In this document: in pieces, positions 33,098 to 41,269 of the stretch
Layout of the letters: every line of letters starts with the position of its first letter
How positions within the stretch are numbered: the stretch's first letter is position 1
From: Sulfuricaulis limicola
GTDB lineage: Bacteria; Pseudomonadota; Gammaproteobacteria; Acidiferrobacterales; Sulfurifustaceae
Length of the DNA: 64,000 nt
Assembly: GCF_002355735.1 (NCBI RefSeq)
Contig: NZ_AP014879.1
Location: 2,511,501 to 2,575,500, forward strand
Direction of reading: 5' to 3'
Made by a program: the position numbers and the translations under genes
Notes under the pieces: generated by a model
Told to the model about the DNA's origin: nothing
Seen by the model: the letters and a program-made list of their open reading frames with translations, nothing else
Databases searched by the model: none

Positions 33098-34926
33098 GGC
33101 GCCTGCTCCAGACGTATTGTGCCGGAGAGGGTTATCGGGATAGCCATGCCAAGCTCTACCTCGAACACGGCTGGTTTACCGGCGCTTAACTCCACATCTT
33201 TTATTGTGTTGTGCTCCAGTTCAACAAGTTTGCCGTCCCTGGTTACCGTGCTTAGCTCGGCCGGATCAAGCGAGCCGTCATCGTTGACTACCTGCAGCAA
33301 CAGATTGCCTCTCTCCGCGGTTTCTGATCTAGCGATAATGCGATATTTCCTGTCCGAAATTCGTATGGCTCTCAGGTGGACAGGCTTGACAATTTCTGGC
33401 CCCGGATATTTTTCGCCTCCGCCTCTACCACCCGCTCCTCCACCGCCCGTCTCTTTTTTGCCTTTCACTCCTTCTCCTGGCTCGTCCCCGCCGCCTTTAT
33501 CAGCTGCCTTGGGTGGTTTTCCCGGCGTTTCAGTCACCGGAATTTCGCCGCTGAAGGGTTTTGACTCCAGCCCCGGCTCTCCTTCTTTCTGCTTCGTATC
33601 CTTGTCGGGAAAATCCGGAAGATAGCGGGACAGGTTGGGCACATCTACCGCTTCACTTGTCGGTTTCGGATTCAGGTCTTGGACGTTTTTCCGCACCCAG
33701 TTCCACATTGAATCCAGTGCCTTTTTGCCGCCCCGTTCGGTAATTCGTTCCCTTTCCCAGTCGTCATGGCGCGGTGGCTCTATTGAACGCAGGAAACTGT
33801 TGCCTTCCTCGTTCTGGCAAAGTAACACGCCAGCATAATGCCGGCGGCAAGTGAAGCGCCTTTTTTCAATTATCACCATGCCTGTCTTACGCATTCCCTG
33901 AACATTCTTGGGCAATTGTTCATCATCGCTGGCGAGCAGATAAAGTCGCATCTCACCGATGAACGGGAATTTTTCACTTGCCGAGACGCTGTCTTCTGAA
34001 GTCAGCGCCTGATAATAGTGATGGGCATTAAAGTCGTCGTGTGTTGAATATTTATCCAGCAATGACTTGAGATTTTCTCGGAAGAGGCGCTGGCCATTAA
34101 CCTGAAATTCGATATCACCCTTATAGATCGCCAGCCAGAAATTGGTTAGCAGATGCTTGATGGTCTCATCTTCCCAGCCATCCTCTGCCACGAATCCCGG
34201 TATCCAGATGTCAGTACCGGGCTCGGCTCGCGTGAATACAGATGGTATATCGTCAGCGTTCCTGATTGCCCGGCATGCCTCCGTGCTCCTGTCGAATAAA
34301 CCGATAAAGCCAGTTCCCTGTGTGACCTTTTTGTCGTGATTCTCGTGGCTCCACCATTTGCTGACACCCTGGAATGCGACATTGCTGTTGTCAGTCCGTG
34401 TTGTGTAATAAACAGTTCGCACCGCAGAAGCTGCGAACGGGGCATGCTTGCCAATGCCGAAAGAACCGGCCGAACCAACATCCTTGCTGGAAACACCACT
34501 GGACTTGACCAAGCTGTACCATTGTCCGTTTCGGTCAATATCCGAACCATTGAGCCCAGTAGTCTCATAGTCGGAGATGCGAAGTACCGGAACGGTATCC
34601 CCTGCGAGAACTTTGAGAGCGGTTTCACAATACCTTTTTGCCTTCGGATCCCTGCTGTAATACTCCCGGCAAGCAGGTATGACAGATTTTTTCAGATCAT
34701 GCAGACCCGGCAACTTGTTAACCGGAATCTGGTGCAGAGTGAATTCAAGTCGTACTTTCTTAGGGGAGCTCGTTCGTCGGGCCGCATCGATGGAATTCTG
34801 CGCGCATTCACGTGCAATGTGTTTTGGCACATTGCCCATGAAATGTTCTAGTCCTGAATCGTTGGGTCCCTGATCCGGTCCGCCACCTGTCAGCGGGAAA
34901 TGCAAAACAATCTGTTTATTATTCAT
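33094..34926 (-). CDS. GHKL-type ATPase of the restriction cassette
   Basis: From ATG 34926 (610 residues; GGGAGG upstream) the N-terminal third carries a GHKL (HSP90/MutL-like) ATPase: N-box ARECAQNSIDAARR (Glu 40, Asn 44, Asp 47), LRISDYETTGL at about 115-124 (DxGxG-like box with the Asp present), and GSFGIGKHAPFAAS at about 154-167 (glycine lid). A middle region of unclear fold follows, then a low-complexity linker (about 440-510, rich in Gly, Pro, Lys) and a C-terminal beta domain of about 100 residues. It begins a unit coupled to two following genes. MutL/MORC-type ATPases are known in some restriction systems. Confidence 0.78.
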   Translation of the reverse strand: MNNKQIVLHFPLTGGGPDQGPNDSGLEHFMGNVPKHIARECAQNSIDAARRTSSPKKVRLEFTLHQIPVNKLPGLHDLKKSVIPACREYYSRDPKAKRYCETALKVLAGDTVPVLRISDYETTGLNGSDIDRNGQWYSLVKSSGVSSKDVGSAGSFGIGKHAPFAASAVRTVYYTTRTDNSNVAFQGVSKWWSHENHDKKVTQGTGFIGLFDRSTEACRAIRNADDIPSVFTRAEPGTDIWIPGFVAEDGWEDETIKHLLTNFWLAIYKGDIEFQVNGQRLFRENLKSLLDKYSTHDDFNAHHYYQALTSEDSVSASEKFPFIGEMRLYLLASDDEQLPKNVQGMRKTGMVIIEKRRFTCRRHYAGVLLCQNEEGNSFLRSIEPPRHDDWERERITERGGKKALDSMWNWVRKNVQDLNPKPTSEAVDVPNLSRYLPDFPDKDTKQKEGEPGLESKPFSGEIPVTETPGKPPKAADKGGGDEPGEGVKGKKETGGGGAGGRGGGEKYPGPEIVKPVHLRAIRISDRKYRIIARSETAERGNLLLQVVNDDGSLDPAELSTVTRDGKLVELEHNTIKDVELSAGKPAVFEVELGMAIPITLSGTIRLEQAP

Positions 34927-35017
34927 AAACTGGTTCGCCTCCCAAATACTGAAAGCATGCCCCAACGTCAACTCCAGACTACAAACTGTCAGTCATTCCG
35001 AGGCGCTGCTACGGCAC

Positions 35018-35392
35018 TTAACCGATTTTCTCCACCTTGATCGCCGCACCGGATTTCACTGATTTGAGCTGCTTCACGTCACCCTTGGCCTTGCCCCAGA
35101 TGTTGGTCTTGGCGGCGAGGCGGATTTCATTGCCCTGCGAGATCGGCGTGCGGCCAAAACCAATCGCGATGGAATCGCCCTCGATCCAGAAGGCAAGTTC
35201 GCCCGGCTGCACCACCTCACGCGCGCTGGGCTCGCGATTCACCTGCACTGGCGTCGAGAAATAAACCTCCTCACCCCAGGTGTTGGCCTTGGAGGTGAAG
35301 GGGCAGGCATTCCAGATGGCTTCCGCCGTGGGCGTATCCAGCAACTCGGCTTCGAGCACCACGGAACCGATGGTCATTTTGAGTTGGCGCAT
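35018..35392 (-). CDS. Cyclophilin-like fold protein (DUF369/COG2164-like)
   Basis: A 124-residue protein with a cyclophilin-like (DUF369-type) layout: VVLEAELLDTPTAEAIWNACPF, WGEEVYFSTPVQ, VVQPGELAFWIEGDSIAIGFGRTPIS and NIWGKAKGDV. It lacks the active-site arginine context of peptidyl-prolyl isomerases, and function is unproven. A degenerate copy of its last 10-15 codons lies at 39680-39733, on the same strand, on the other side of the 35.4-39.6 kb gene block. Confidence 0.72.
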   Translation of the reverse strand: MRQLKMTIGSVVLEAELLDTPTAEAIWNACPFTSKANTWGEEVYFSTPVQVNREPSAREVVQPGELAFWIEGDSIAIGFGRTPISQGNEIRLAAKTNIWGKAKGDVKQLKSVKSGAAIKVEKIG

Positions 35393-35412
35393 ATTTAACT
35401 CTTTCTAATATT

Positions 35413-35440
35413 CTGGATTCCCGCTTCCGCGGGAATGACG
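35413..35440. repeat. CATTCCCGC palindromic unit
   Basis: Reads CTGGATTCCCGCTTCCGCGG...GAATGACG, a single unit of the repeat family seen at 22426, 40596 and 41270. It separates the cyclophilin-like gene from the next small gene. Confidence 0.8.
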
Positions 35441-35463
35441 GAGTTTTGTTGTTGAGAGCCGGG

Positions 35464-35760
35464 TTATGCGTTTTCGTCCTTCACTTCGTATTCAATGCCG
35501 CCGATGTACCTGAAAAAGAAATTGTAGAGAGCGCATCCGATAACCGTCATCAAATAACCAATCACCAGATACAAAACCGGAAACAGGATGAGCATGAACT
35601 TCGGGAAGGCTACCGGGTTGCCGTGCTGATCCACGTCCGGGCCGAAAAGCATCGCGATGGAGAAAAAAGGCAGGACAAATACCAGCGAGCCGACCGCCAT
35701 GAGAATGCCGAAAACCTTTGCGTTCTGATGAGGGGAAAACCGGCTGATTTGCTTCTTCAT
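35464..35760 (-). CDS. Small two-helix membrane protein
   Basis: A 98-residue protein with two hydrophobic segments (VFGILMAVGSLVFVLPFFSIAML at about 16-38 and FMLILFPVLYLVIGYLMTVIG at about 55-75), a short polar loop (DVDQHGNPVAFP) and an ending NFFFRYIGGIEYEVKDENA resembling small conserved inner-membrane proteins of the DUF3566-like kind. No function can be assigned. ATG 35760 is preceded by a possible AAAGGAGCC ribosome site. Confidence 0.6.
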   Translation of the reverse strand: MKKQISRFSPHQNAKVFGILMAVGSLVFVLPFFSIAMLFGPDVDQHGNPVAFPKFMLILFPVLYLVIGYLMTVIGCALYNFFFRYIGGIEYEVKDENA

Positions 35761-36046
35761 TTTATGGCTCCTTTGGCGCGCCGGGATGGCGCTAGTTATT
35801 GATTCTCCTGCGACACGAGAGATGGCTTTCTGCCGAAACCGATAAAGCTGAAATTGTAATTTAACCCCGCGTCTTCATCCAACTCGTTGTTCCACCGTCG
35901 CTTCATTCAACAATACTAAAGCTCTATGCCTAAAGCTGCTTGACAAGCCTGGCGGTTCTCGGCGAAATGGATGCGCCAGAAAGGCACTGCATAATAAAAC
36001 ACGGCGTATATCCACGCCATAGAAACCAAAAAAATCAGGAGGAACC

Positions 36047-37360
36047 TTGCTGTATCGCCAGCTGGTACTCTTCATTGCCCTCGGCCTCTCCCTTCCCGCG
36101 CATGCGGCTACGCGCGCTTGGGAGTTCGACCTCCCGACCCCCGGCACCTACGAGGTCCATGTCCAGCACCGGATCGAGGGAGTTGAGGTTCCTCGCGGAG
36201 CCGAGGCCACCTATACGTTTCAAACCCGCGAAACGACACTCCAGCGCGAACTCCCCTTTTATCCCAAAGACGACGAACATCCGGCTGTTGTACTTATAGT
36301 GGACATCACAAGCCCCCAGAAGGCAAAAGTGGTCATTGCCGGCCTGCCGAAACCCCTGCTGCAACAGACCCGCGTTTACGTTATCGATGGCAATTCCCGC
36401 TATCCCTACGAATGGTTCGATCCGGGCAAGAGCGTTGAGCTGAAGTCAGCCAGGCTTGTCCGGGACATATTGAAACAACCGGAACAAGACATTGACCTGG
36501 CCCAAGCCAAATTGACCGTCGACAAGCTGATCGATCCGACCGTCGATATTGAGGCCGGTTTGGAAAGAATCGAGGCGATGGTGACCAAGATAAAAGCGAT
36601 GCCCGGCTTCGGTGGCTCTCAGACCACCAAGCTTGAGGCGCTCAAACGCTATATCTACGAACCGGGCGAATGGAACAACTTTCAGCCCTACCAATACGAC
36701 CTCAACGACCCGCTCGGCACGAAACTCAGCAACAAACTGCTTTCCCGTTACCTCGAATCCAAAAAGGGTAACTGCGTCACCATGCCGTTACTGTTTGTCA
36801 TCCTGGGGCAACGGCTGGGCATCGACGTGACCGCCGCGACCGCCCCGCTCCACATACTGGTGAAATTCAAGGATGAGACAGGAGCTACCTATAACCTGGA
36901 AACCACGAGCGGCGCCAACCCGGCGCGGGATGTCTGGTATCGGGAACAGATGCCGATGACGGAGGAGGCCGTGGCCAATGGCGTGTATTTGCGGCCGCTG
37001 ACCAGAAAGGAAACCGTGGCGATAATGGCGACTACCCTGGCTGAGCACTATTTCGAGCAGCGGGAATTCGAAAAGGCCATCACGATCTCCGACCTGACGC
37101 TCGAATATTACCCCCGGGACGTGGAGGCGATGGTCCGAAAAGGCAGCGCCTATTACCGGTTATTGGCTAAATATTATCTTGAGAAATACCGTTCGCCGAA
37201 TGAGATTCCGGATCGGGCGAAAGGCCATTATCACTATCTGTCACAAAACAACCACCAATGGTTTGCCAAGGCCGAAGCTCTGGGCTGGTGGGAGCCCTCG
37301 AAAGAGGAGGAGGAAAAATATTTACAGAAGGTCAGTCAGAAACGCGGCACAAAGCGGTGA
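36047..37360 (+). CDS. Exported transglutaminase-like protein with TPR-like tail
   Basis: The start is a TTG at 36047 with a strong ribosome site (AGGAGGA). The 437-residue protein has a signal peptide (to about residue 22). The N-terminal part is beta-rich; at about residues 235-275 a transglutaminase-like catalytic set appears: [18 protein letters not shown] (Cys), [10 protein letters not shown] (His) and YNLETTSG (acidic/Asn), the SirB1-type layout. The C-terminal region has a TPR-like repeat ([22 protein letters not shown]). A periplasmic crosslinking or protease-like role is possible. It is the first gene of the 36-39.6 kb accessory block. Confidence 0.72.
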   Translation: MLYRQLVLFIALGLSLPAHAATRAWEFDLPTPGTYEVHVQHRIEGVEVPRGAEATYTFQTRETTLQRELPFYPKDDEHPAVVLIVDITSPQKAKVVIAGLPKPLLQQTRVYVIDGNSRYPYEWFDPGKSVELKSARLVRDILKQPEQDIDLAQAKLTVDKLIDPTVDIEAGLERIEAMVTKIKAMPGFGGSQTTKLEALKRYIYEPGEWNNFQPYQYDLNDPLGTKLSNKLLSRYLESKKGNCVTMPLLFVILGQRLGIDVTAATAPLHILVKFKDETGATYNLETTSGANPARDVWYREQMPMTEEAVANGVYLRPLTRKETVAIMATTLAEHYFEQREFEKAITISDLTLEYYPRDVEAMVRKGSAYYRLLAKYYLEKYRSPNEIPDRAKGHYHYLSQNNHQWFAKAEALGWWEPSKEEEEKYLQKVSQKRGTKR

Positions 37361-37376
37361 AGAATGGAGGAGCAGC

Positions 37377-38069
37377 ATGTCACTAACCAGAACCTTATTG
37401 GGCTTGCTCATGCTCGTAGTGTTGGGATACGGCGGTATCGCCCAGGCGCGGTATCTCAGTAGTGATCCCATCGGGCTTCAGGGTGGGTTGAATACCTATG
37501 CGTATGTTTATAACAATCCGCTGAGATACACAGATCCATCAGGGTTGTGGAGCCCTGGCGGGCATGATTCGATTTTTCATGATGTATTCTTGAACCCCCT
37601 ATCGGACTCACTAGTACTGAATGTATTACCTCCGGGTGATGTCAGGCGTTTAATGAGCGCAAGTCGTGAGTTCGATAAGAGAACTCAGCATCCTAATTTT
37701 GCTCATGTTCATTCACAGAGGAGAAAGAATCAAAGCGTTATGCAAGCTCTGATTATGAGAGAAATCTTTGTCAGCTTGAAGACTCAAGAAGCATGCGAAT
37801 ACACTAAGCAGAATAATAGAAACGCAGCTCTTGATAGCATGTCGGAGGCAATGCATACCATAATGGATTCATTGAGCCCAGAACATGTTGATCAGCATGG
37901 CAATCCAAAAATTTGGAATCCATTGTGGCCATTTGGGCATAGCCCGACAGACTGGATTGGAAATGAGACTATATTTGATATTACTCCTGCAATTACGATG
38001 AAACTTAGGCCACTGTTGAGTGATGCATACGACCGTAGCATGGGAGGCGCTTGTATATGCACAAAATGA
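37377..38069 (+). CDS. Secreted RHS tip protein with toxin-like C-terminal domain
   Basis: GGAGG precedes ATG 37377. The 230-residue protein has a signal peptide ([18 protein letters not shown]), then one RHS-core end ([19 protein letters not shown] ... RYTDPSGL), normally the last segment before an RHS toxin, and then a 170-residue variable tail. The tail holds [14 protein letters not shown] and [12 protein letters not shown] (His 160, Asp 164, His 170), which resembles the H-x3-D-x2-SPxH motif of RHS tails and zinc phospholipase C-like folds. The RHS shell and delivery domain are absent, so this is either an exported toxin or a fragment under selection. The following membrane gene overlaps its end. 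Confidence 0.75.
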   Translation: MSLTRTLLGLLMLVVLGYGGIAQARYLSSDPIGLQGGLNTYAYVYNNPLRYTDPSGLWSPGGHDSIFHDVFLNPLSDSLVLNVLPPGDVRRLMSASREFDKRTQHPNFAHVHSQRRKNQSVMQALIMREIFVSLKTQEACEYTKQNNRNAALDSMSEAMHTIMDSLSPEHVDQHGNPKIWNPLWPFGHSPTDWIGNETIFDITPAITMKLRPLLSDAYDRSMGGACICTK

Positions 38070-38281
38070 TAAATCGGTTAATTTTTATTTTATTGGTATA
38101 TCTTGTTTCGTGGTCAATTTCTTATTTGATAATAATGGGGATTGATTTCCGATTCTATTTTGAATATCTGAAACTAGCGTGGACTAGCCCTGGTGAAAAT
38201 CCTGTGTTCATACAAATTATTGCAATAGTGCTGACGGTAATCACTGTATCAATCTCATTTTTCATAATGAAAAAGAAATGA
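38057..38281 (+). CDS. Small membrane protein overlapping the RHS gene (possible immunity)
   Basis: About 74 residues from ATG 38057 with two strongly hydrophobic helices ([21 protein letters not shown] and [18 protein letters not shown]) joined by a short polar loop and ending in a basic KKK tail. It starts 13 bases before the RHS stop codon. Small membrane proteins immediately behind a toxin domain are frequently immunity proteins, especially for membrane-acting effectors; here this rests on position and topology only. AT content is high. Confidence 0.55.
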   Translation: MHKMINRLIFILLVYLVSWSISYLIIMGIDFRFYFEYLKLAWTSPGENPVFIQIIAIVLTVITVSISFFIMKKK

Positions 38282-38322
38282 ATGGATAAAGACAAAGATG
38301 TGTCGCTGAATGCACATCCATT

Positions 38323-38994
38323 GTGATCATACAACGCCAACTAATACTTACCGCGACGCTCCTGATCGCTGGTTGCTCCGGACAACAGTCGTCTGAAATA
38401 ACCATTGATAGCTCCGCTCGCCCGTTATTTGAAATGTTACCTGGTGAGCTCGGTATAGCTCTTCATGGATCGGATATTGAAATTCAAGTTTTGATACGTC
38501 ATGGGAAGATTGAACCAGTAACCAGTAACATTAAAGCGCCGCATGAAGCGACTGGAATGATTGCGCCATATGGCGCGACCATGCTACCCGATCGGACAAA
38601 CGAATATTACCAAGGGCCGTTCGCCTTCAGCCCGAATGGCAGATATGTTGCAGCTTCCGTGGTTGGTCGTCGGCCCAAGGCGGCGCTACCTCAAGCCTTC
38701 GTGATTTTTGACATACAAGGGAAACGGGACTTGGCGCGCATTGACTTGAGCGGTAAGGAGCTGCTCAGGGCCTTGGCCTGGAGCCCCGATTCGACGCGCA
38801 TAGCGATCCTCAAATCAATAAGCAGGGGAAAGGTTTCATTCAAGAACTTGCTTTCCGCTCTGAGCGGGCACTCCGTCGCTTACGATACTTATTTCCTCGA
38901 TATTTACGACCTTGAAGGAAAGATCGTTGCTCACACTAAACTCATTGAGGACGTACGGTATAGTTGGGGCGAGATTGTCTGGATGCCTTTGTAA
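38323..38994 (+). CDS. Lipoprotein with WD40-like/TolB-like repeat
   Basis: Starts at GTG 38323; the signal peptide ends at a lipobox (LLIAGC) near residue 18, so it is lipidated. The 223-residue protein contains two propeller-blade signatures, FAFSPNGRYVAASVV and LAWSPDSTRIAILKS, typical of TolB/PD40-type blades, but only two of them are visible, so the propeller must be incomplete or divergent. It belongs to the lower-GC block and may be a passenger or an accessory of the RHS locus. No function can be assigned. Confidence 0.65.
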   Translation: MIIQRQLILTATLLIAGCSGQQSSEITIDSSARPLFEMLPGELGIALHGSDIEIQVLIRHGKIEPVTSNIKAPHEATGMIAPYGATMLPDRTNEYYQGPFAFSPNGRYVAASVVGRRPKAALPQAFVIFDIQGKRDLARIDLSGKELLRALAWSPDSTRIAILKSISRGKVSFKNLLSALSGHSVAYDTYFLDIYDLEGKIVAHTKLIEDVRYSWGEIVWMPL

Positions 38995-39024
38995 CCCAGG
39001 GCTTTGCTCTCAAAAGGAGATTGA

Positions 39025-39597
39025 ATGCAAATCGCCATACTGCTTCTCACATTAAGTTTGTCACTAAGCGTTTTTGCCGAAGAAGCGAACATCCGTCAAT
39101 ATGAATTGCGTGACGGCAATTCGATCGAACTTAAAATACCGACATCATGGAAATCCGAGCTGAAAGACGGACCCCAGATCCCGTATGCCACGATCACTCT
39201 GCAACCGAGGACCGGAACCTCATTCGATATTCTGATCAGTCCAATTGTATTTCGAGGCAACGACGCCAGTTCTCTAAGTGCCAAAGATATTCGCCGCCGC
39301 GTGCAGGCTGGAATCGATGTCATCAGGGATCGAGCGGTAGAAAAAGAGGTGGAAGTCAAGAAGCTGAATGGCGCGACTGGTCCCGGCTATTACTACACAG
39401 TAACTGATCGAGCACCTAAATCGGGCGAATACAAATACATGACAAGCGGGATGGTGCGGGTTGGCGATCTCGCGGTCAGTTTCACTGTTTTAACCAACGA
39501 TGGACAACAAAAAGTCGTCGATGAAGCATTGGCTATGATGAGAAATGCGAACCACTACCGAAGAAACCAGAATACCCAACGGTCCGCTAGAAAATAA
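39025..39597 (+). CDS. Exported DcrB/PsbP-like protein
   Basis: A signal peptide (ILLLTLSLSLSVFAEEA) is followed by a beta-rich domain of about 150 residues: SIELKIPTSWKSEL, YATITLQPRTGTSFDILIS, GPGYYYTVTDRAPKSG and VRVGDLAVSFTVLTNDG, the pattern of DcrB/PsbP-type periplasmic domains. The total is 190 residues with AAAGGAG before ATG 39025. The molecular role is unknown. It ends the 36-39.6 kb run of same-strand genes. Confidence 0.65.
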   Translation: MQIAILLLTLSLSLSVFAEEANIRQYELRDGNSIELKIPTSWKSELKDGPQIPYATITLQPRTGTSFDILISPIVFRGNDASSLSAKDIRRRVQAGIDVIRDRAVEKEVEVKKLNGATGPGYYYTVTDRAPKSGEYKYMTSGMVRVGDLAVSFTVLTNDGQQKVVDEALAMMRNANHYRRNQNTQRSARK

Positions 39598-39679
39598 TTA
39601 GTGGCCGTACCATTCGGTATTACGTGGAGGTCCATGCGGAACAAAAACTGCCATTCAACCCGAGACACTACGACGGGAC

Positions 39680-39733
39680 CTAACCCACCTTCTCCACCTT
39701 GATCGCGGCAGAGGTTTCAATAATCTGATTTTG
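39680..39733 (-). pseudogene. Remnant of a cyclophilin-like gene (3' end)
   Basis: Read on the minus strand this encodes ...NQIIETSAAIKVEKVG and a stop, matching the C-terminus of the intact gene at 35018-35392 (SGAAIKVEKIG and a stop); the nucleotide match includes TTCTCCACCTTGATCGC. Upstream coding sequence is missing and is replaced by a short palindrome (39732-39758). The fragment on the far side of the accessory block suggests duplication or an earlier rearrangement. Confidence 0.78.
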
Positions 39734-39758
39734 TAAAGCGCATGATACGCGCCTTACA
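39732..39758. repeat. TGTAA(A/G)GCGC palindrome
   Basis: TGTAAAGCGCATGATACGCG...CTTACA is an almost perfect dyad that abuts both the cyclophilin remnant and the 3' end of the TauE-like gene. It resembles the GGCGCGTGGTACGCGCCCTAC element at 22403-22423. Confidence 0.6.
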
Positions 39759-39760
39759 TT

Positions 39761-40504
39761 TTATTGCGCGGACTGATGCCCCGAGGGGCTGTGGCCGACA
39801 TGCTCGCGGCCATGGCCGACGTGGTCACCCAGTCCCGCCAGTGTATACACGCCGAACAGCAGGATCAAAATCCCCGCGCCGCGTCGCACCCAGACATGCA
39901 CCACGATCCGGCGGAACAGGCCCGTCGCGGTGCCGATGGCCAGCAGCATCGGCAGCGTCCCGAGCCCGAAGAAAAACATCAGCAGCGCGCCCTGGGCGGC
40001 GCTGCCGGTCGTCATCGACCAGGCCAGCGCCGAGTACACCAGCCCGCACGGGAGCCAGCCCCAGACGAGGCCAGCGGCCAGCGCTTTCAGCGGATGATCC
40101 ACCGGCAGGAAACGCCGCCCGAAAGGTTCAATGCGTATCCAGAGTTTGCCGCCGAGGCGTTCCAGTGCCGTCAGACCCGGCCACCAGCCGGCGAGATACA
40201 GCCCGAGCGCGATCATGAATCCGCCGGTGATGATTTTCGCGACGAGTCGCGCCTGCTCCGGCGGCAACACGCGCATGACCTGCGCGCTGGCCAGGCCCAG
40301 CACGGCGCCGGCCACGGCATAACTCGTAATCCGGCCGAGATTGTACGCGGCGAGATAGGGAAGCAGCCGCGCCGGCGAGGAACGGATGTCTTCGCGTACG
40401 CCGAGCGTGAGCGCGCCGACGATGCCACCGCACATGCCGAGGCAATGGGTCGAGCCCAGTAGGCCCACGAGGAAGGCCGAGAGGAGGGTGATTTCGGTGG
40501 GCAT
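39761..40504 (-). CDS. TauE/SafE-type membrane protein of the cbb3 locus
   Basis: A 247-residue protein with about six hydrophobic helices and a conserved opening GLLGSTHCLGMCGGIVGAL, the Cys/Met/His-containing motif of the UreH/SafE-like (DsbD-type) branch that is often encoded near ccoNOQP genes. The C-terminal tail is rich in His (GDHVGHGREHVGHSPSGHQ). Together these suggest copper handling for cbb3 assembly, which is inferred from context and not demonstrated. It is downstream of the FixH-like gene on the same strand, separated by about 230 bases of repeats. Confidence 0.75.
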   Translation of the reverse strand: MPTEITLLSAFLVGLLGSTHCLGMCGGIVGALTLGVREDIRSSPARLLPYLAAYNLGRITSYAVAGAVLGLASAQVMRVLPPEQARLVAKIITGGFMIALGLYLAGWWPGLTALERLGGKLWIRIEPFGRRFLPVDHPLKALAAGLVWGWLPCGLVYSALAWSMTTGSAAQGALLMFFFGLGTLPMLLAIGTATGLFRRIVVHVWVRRGAGILILLFGVYTLAGLGDHVGHGREHVGHSPSGHQSAQ

Positions 40505-40537
40505 GGGATGATTAGCTTGGAAATCCTAAAAACCTCT

Positions 40538-40623
40538 CGTCACCCCGGCGAAAACCGGGGTCCAGAATATTAGAAACAGAAAAATCAGTAATAGACTGGA
40601 TTCCGGCTTTCGCCGGAATGACG
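40538..40623. repeat. Paired CATTCCCGC-type repeat (BIME-like)
   Basis: CGTCACCCCGGCGAAAACCGGG...TCCAG (40538-40565) faces CTGGATTCCGGCTTTCGCCGG...ATGACG (40596-40623) with a spacer containing ATTAGAAACAG...AATAGA, the same architecture as 22426-22508. Confidence 0.8.
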
Positions 40624-40700
40624 GGTTCTTGTTTATTTCTGAGCGTTTCAAGAAACTTTGAGGATCCACGAATTCAAGCAAGACTTCACCCTCCCCCTCG

Positions 40701-40736
40701 CCCCCTCCCGTCAAGGGAGGGGGAATTCTATTTTTT
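40701..40736. repeat. CCCCCTCCC hairpin with T-run
   Basis: A nine-base perfect stem (CCCCCTCCC / GGGAGGGGG) with a GTCAA loop is followed on the plus strand by TTTTTT (40731-40736). It lies directly after the ccoH-like stop (minus strand) and shares the CTCCC palindrome type with 22264-22286. Confidence 0.6.
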
Positions 40737-40737
40737 A

Positions 40738-41259
40738 TTAAGGCAGCGACGGGCGGAGGTCGAGGCCGTGCTCATTCGGAATGCGCAGCGAGCCGACCAG
40801 GCGCCAGTCCTGCGCCGCGAGTTGCACGTTCCAGTGGCCTTGCGCCAGCGCCGGCAGCGGCGCGCGATAGCTGCCGTCGGGCTGACGCGCGAGGATCAGT
40901 ATCCGGTCGATGCCGGAGCGCGTGGCATGCAGGAATTTGATCTCGACGTTGTCCGCGATCGCGGCCTGCGCGCGGGCGGTGAGATGGATCAGCAACTGTT
41001 GGCTGGCGTCGTCGAGCTCGACGCGGCCTTGCAGGCCGCGCGTGGCGGCGGCCTGGTCGCGCGCCAATACGCGGTTGATCTCCTTGCCGCGCAGGTAATA
41101 GTCATCCTCCACCACGCCGTCATCGGAGGAGATGGCCAGGCCCAGGGTGATGAAACCCGCGACCACGGCCGTGAGTGGAAATGTGATCAGCAGCCACACG
41201 AAGGGTTCGCGGTACCAGCGGACGTGCTCTTTGTCGTGTTTTGTGTGCATGGAAGTCAT
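40738..41259 (-). CDS. ccoH: FixH/CcoH family protein (cbb3 assembly)
   Basis: A 173-residue protein with one N-terminal transmembrane helix (WLLITFPLTAVVAGFITLGLAI) following a WYREPFVW segment, then the FixH feature VVEDDYYLRGKEINRVLARD and a periplasmic beta domain (LQGRVELDDASQQLLIHLT). FixH/CcoH assists the assembly of cbb3 subunits. It lies downstream of ccoG in the expected order (NOQP-G-H). ATG 41250 is an alternative start three codons in. Confidence 0.88.
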   Translation of the reverse strand: MTSMHTKHDKEHVRWYREPFVWLLITFPLTAVVAGFITLGLAISSDDGVVEDDYYLRGKEINRVLARDQAAATRGLQGRVELDDASQQLLIHLTARAQAAIADNVEIKFLHATRSGIDRILILARQPDGSYRAPLPALAQGHWNVQLAAQDWRLVGSLRIPNEHGLDLRPSLP

Positions 41260-41269
41260 TATATTAAAT

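Noticed and set aside
28840-34926. BREX, DISARM or type I restriction system
   Set aside because: No helicase, PglX/PglZ, specificity subunit or HsdR-like gene is present; the parts are those of a Dcm/Vsr/EcoRII-type system plus an ATPase module.
37179-37376. N-terminal extension of the RHS gene upstream of 37377
   Set aside because: It overlaps the end of the transglutaminase gene in another frame and lacks a ribosome site; the ATG at 37377 has GGAGG and a signal peptide.
38323-38994. TolB-like periplasmic propeller with a Tol-Pal role
   Set aside because: Only two blade motifs and no TolB-specific context; kept as a lipoprotein of unknown function.
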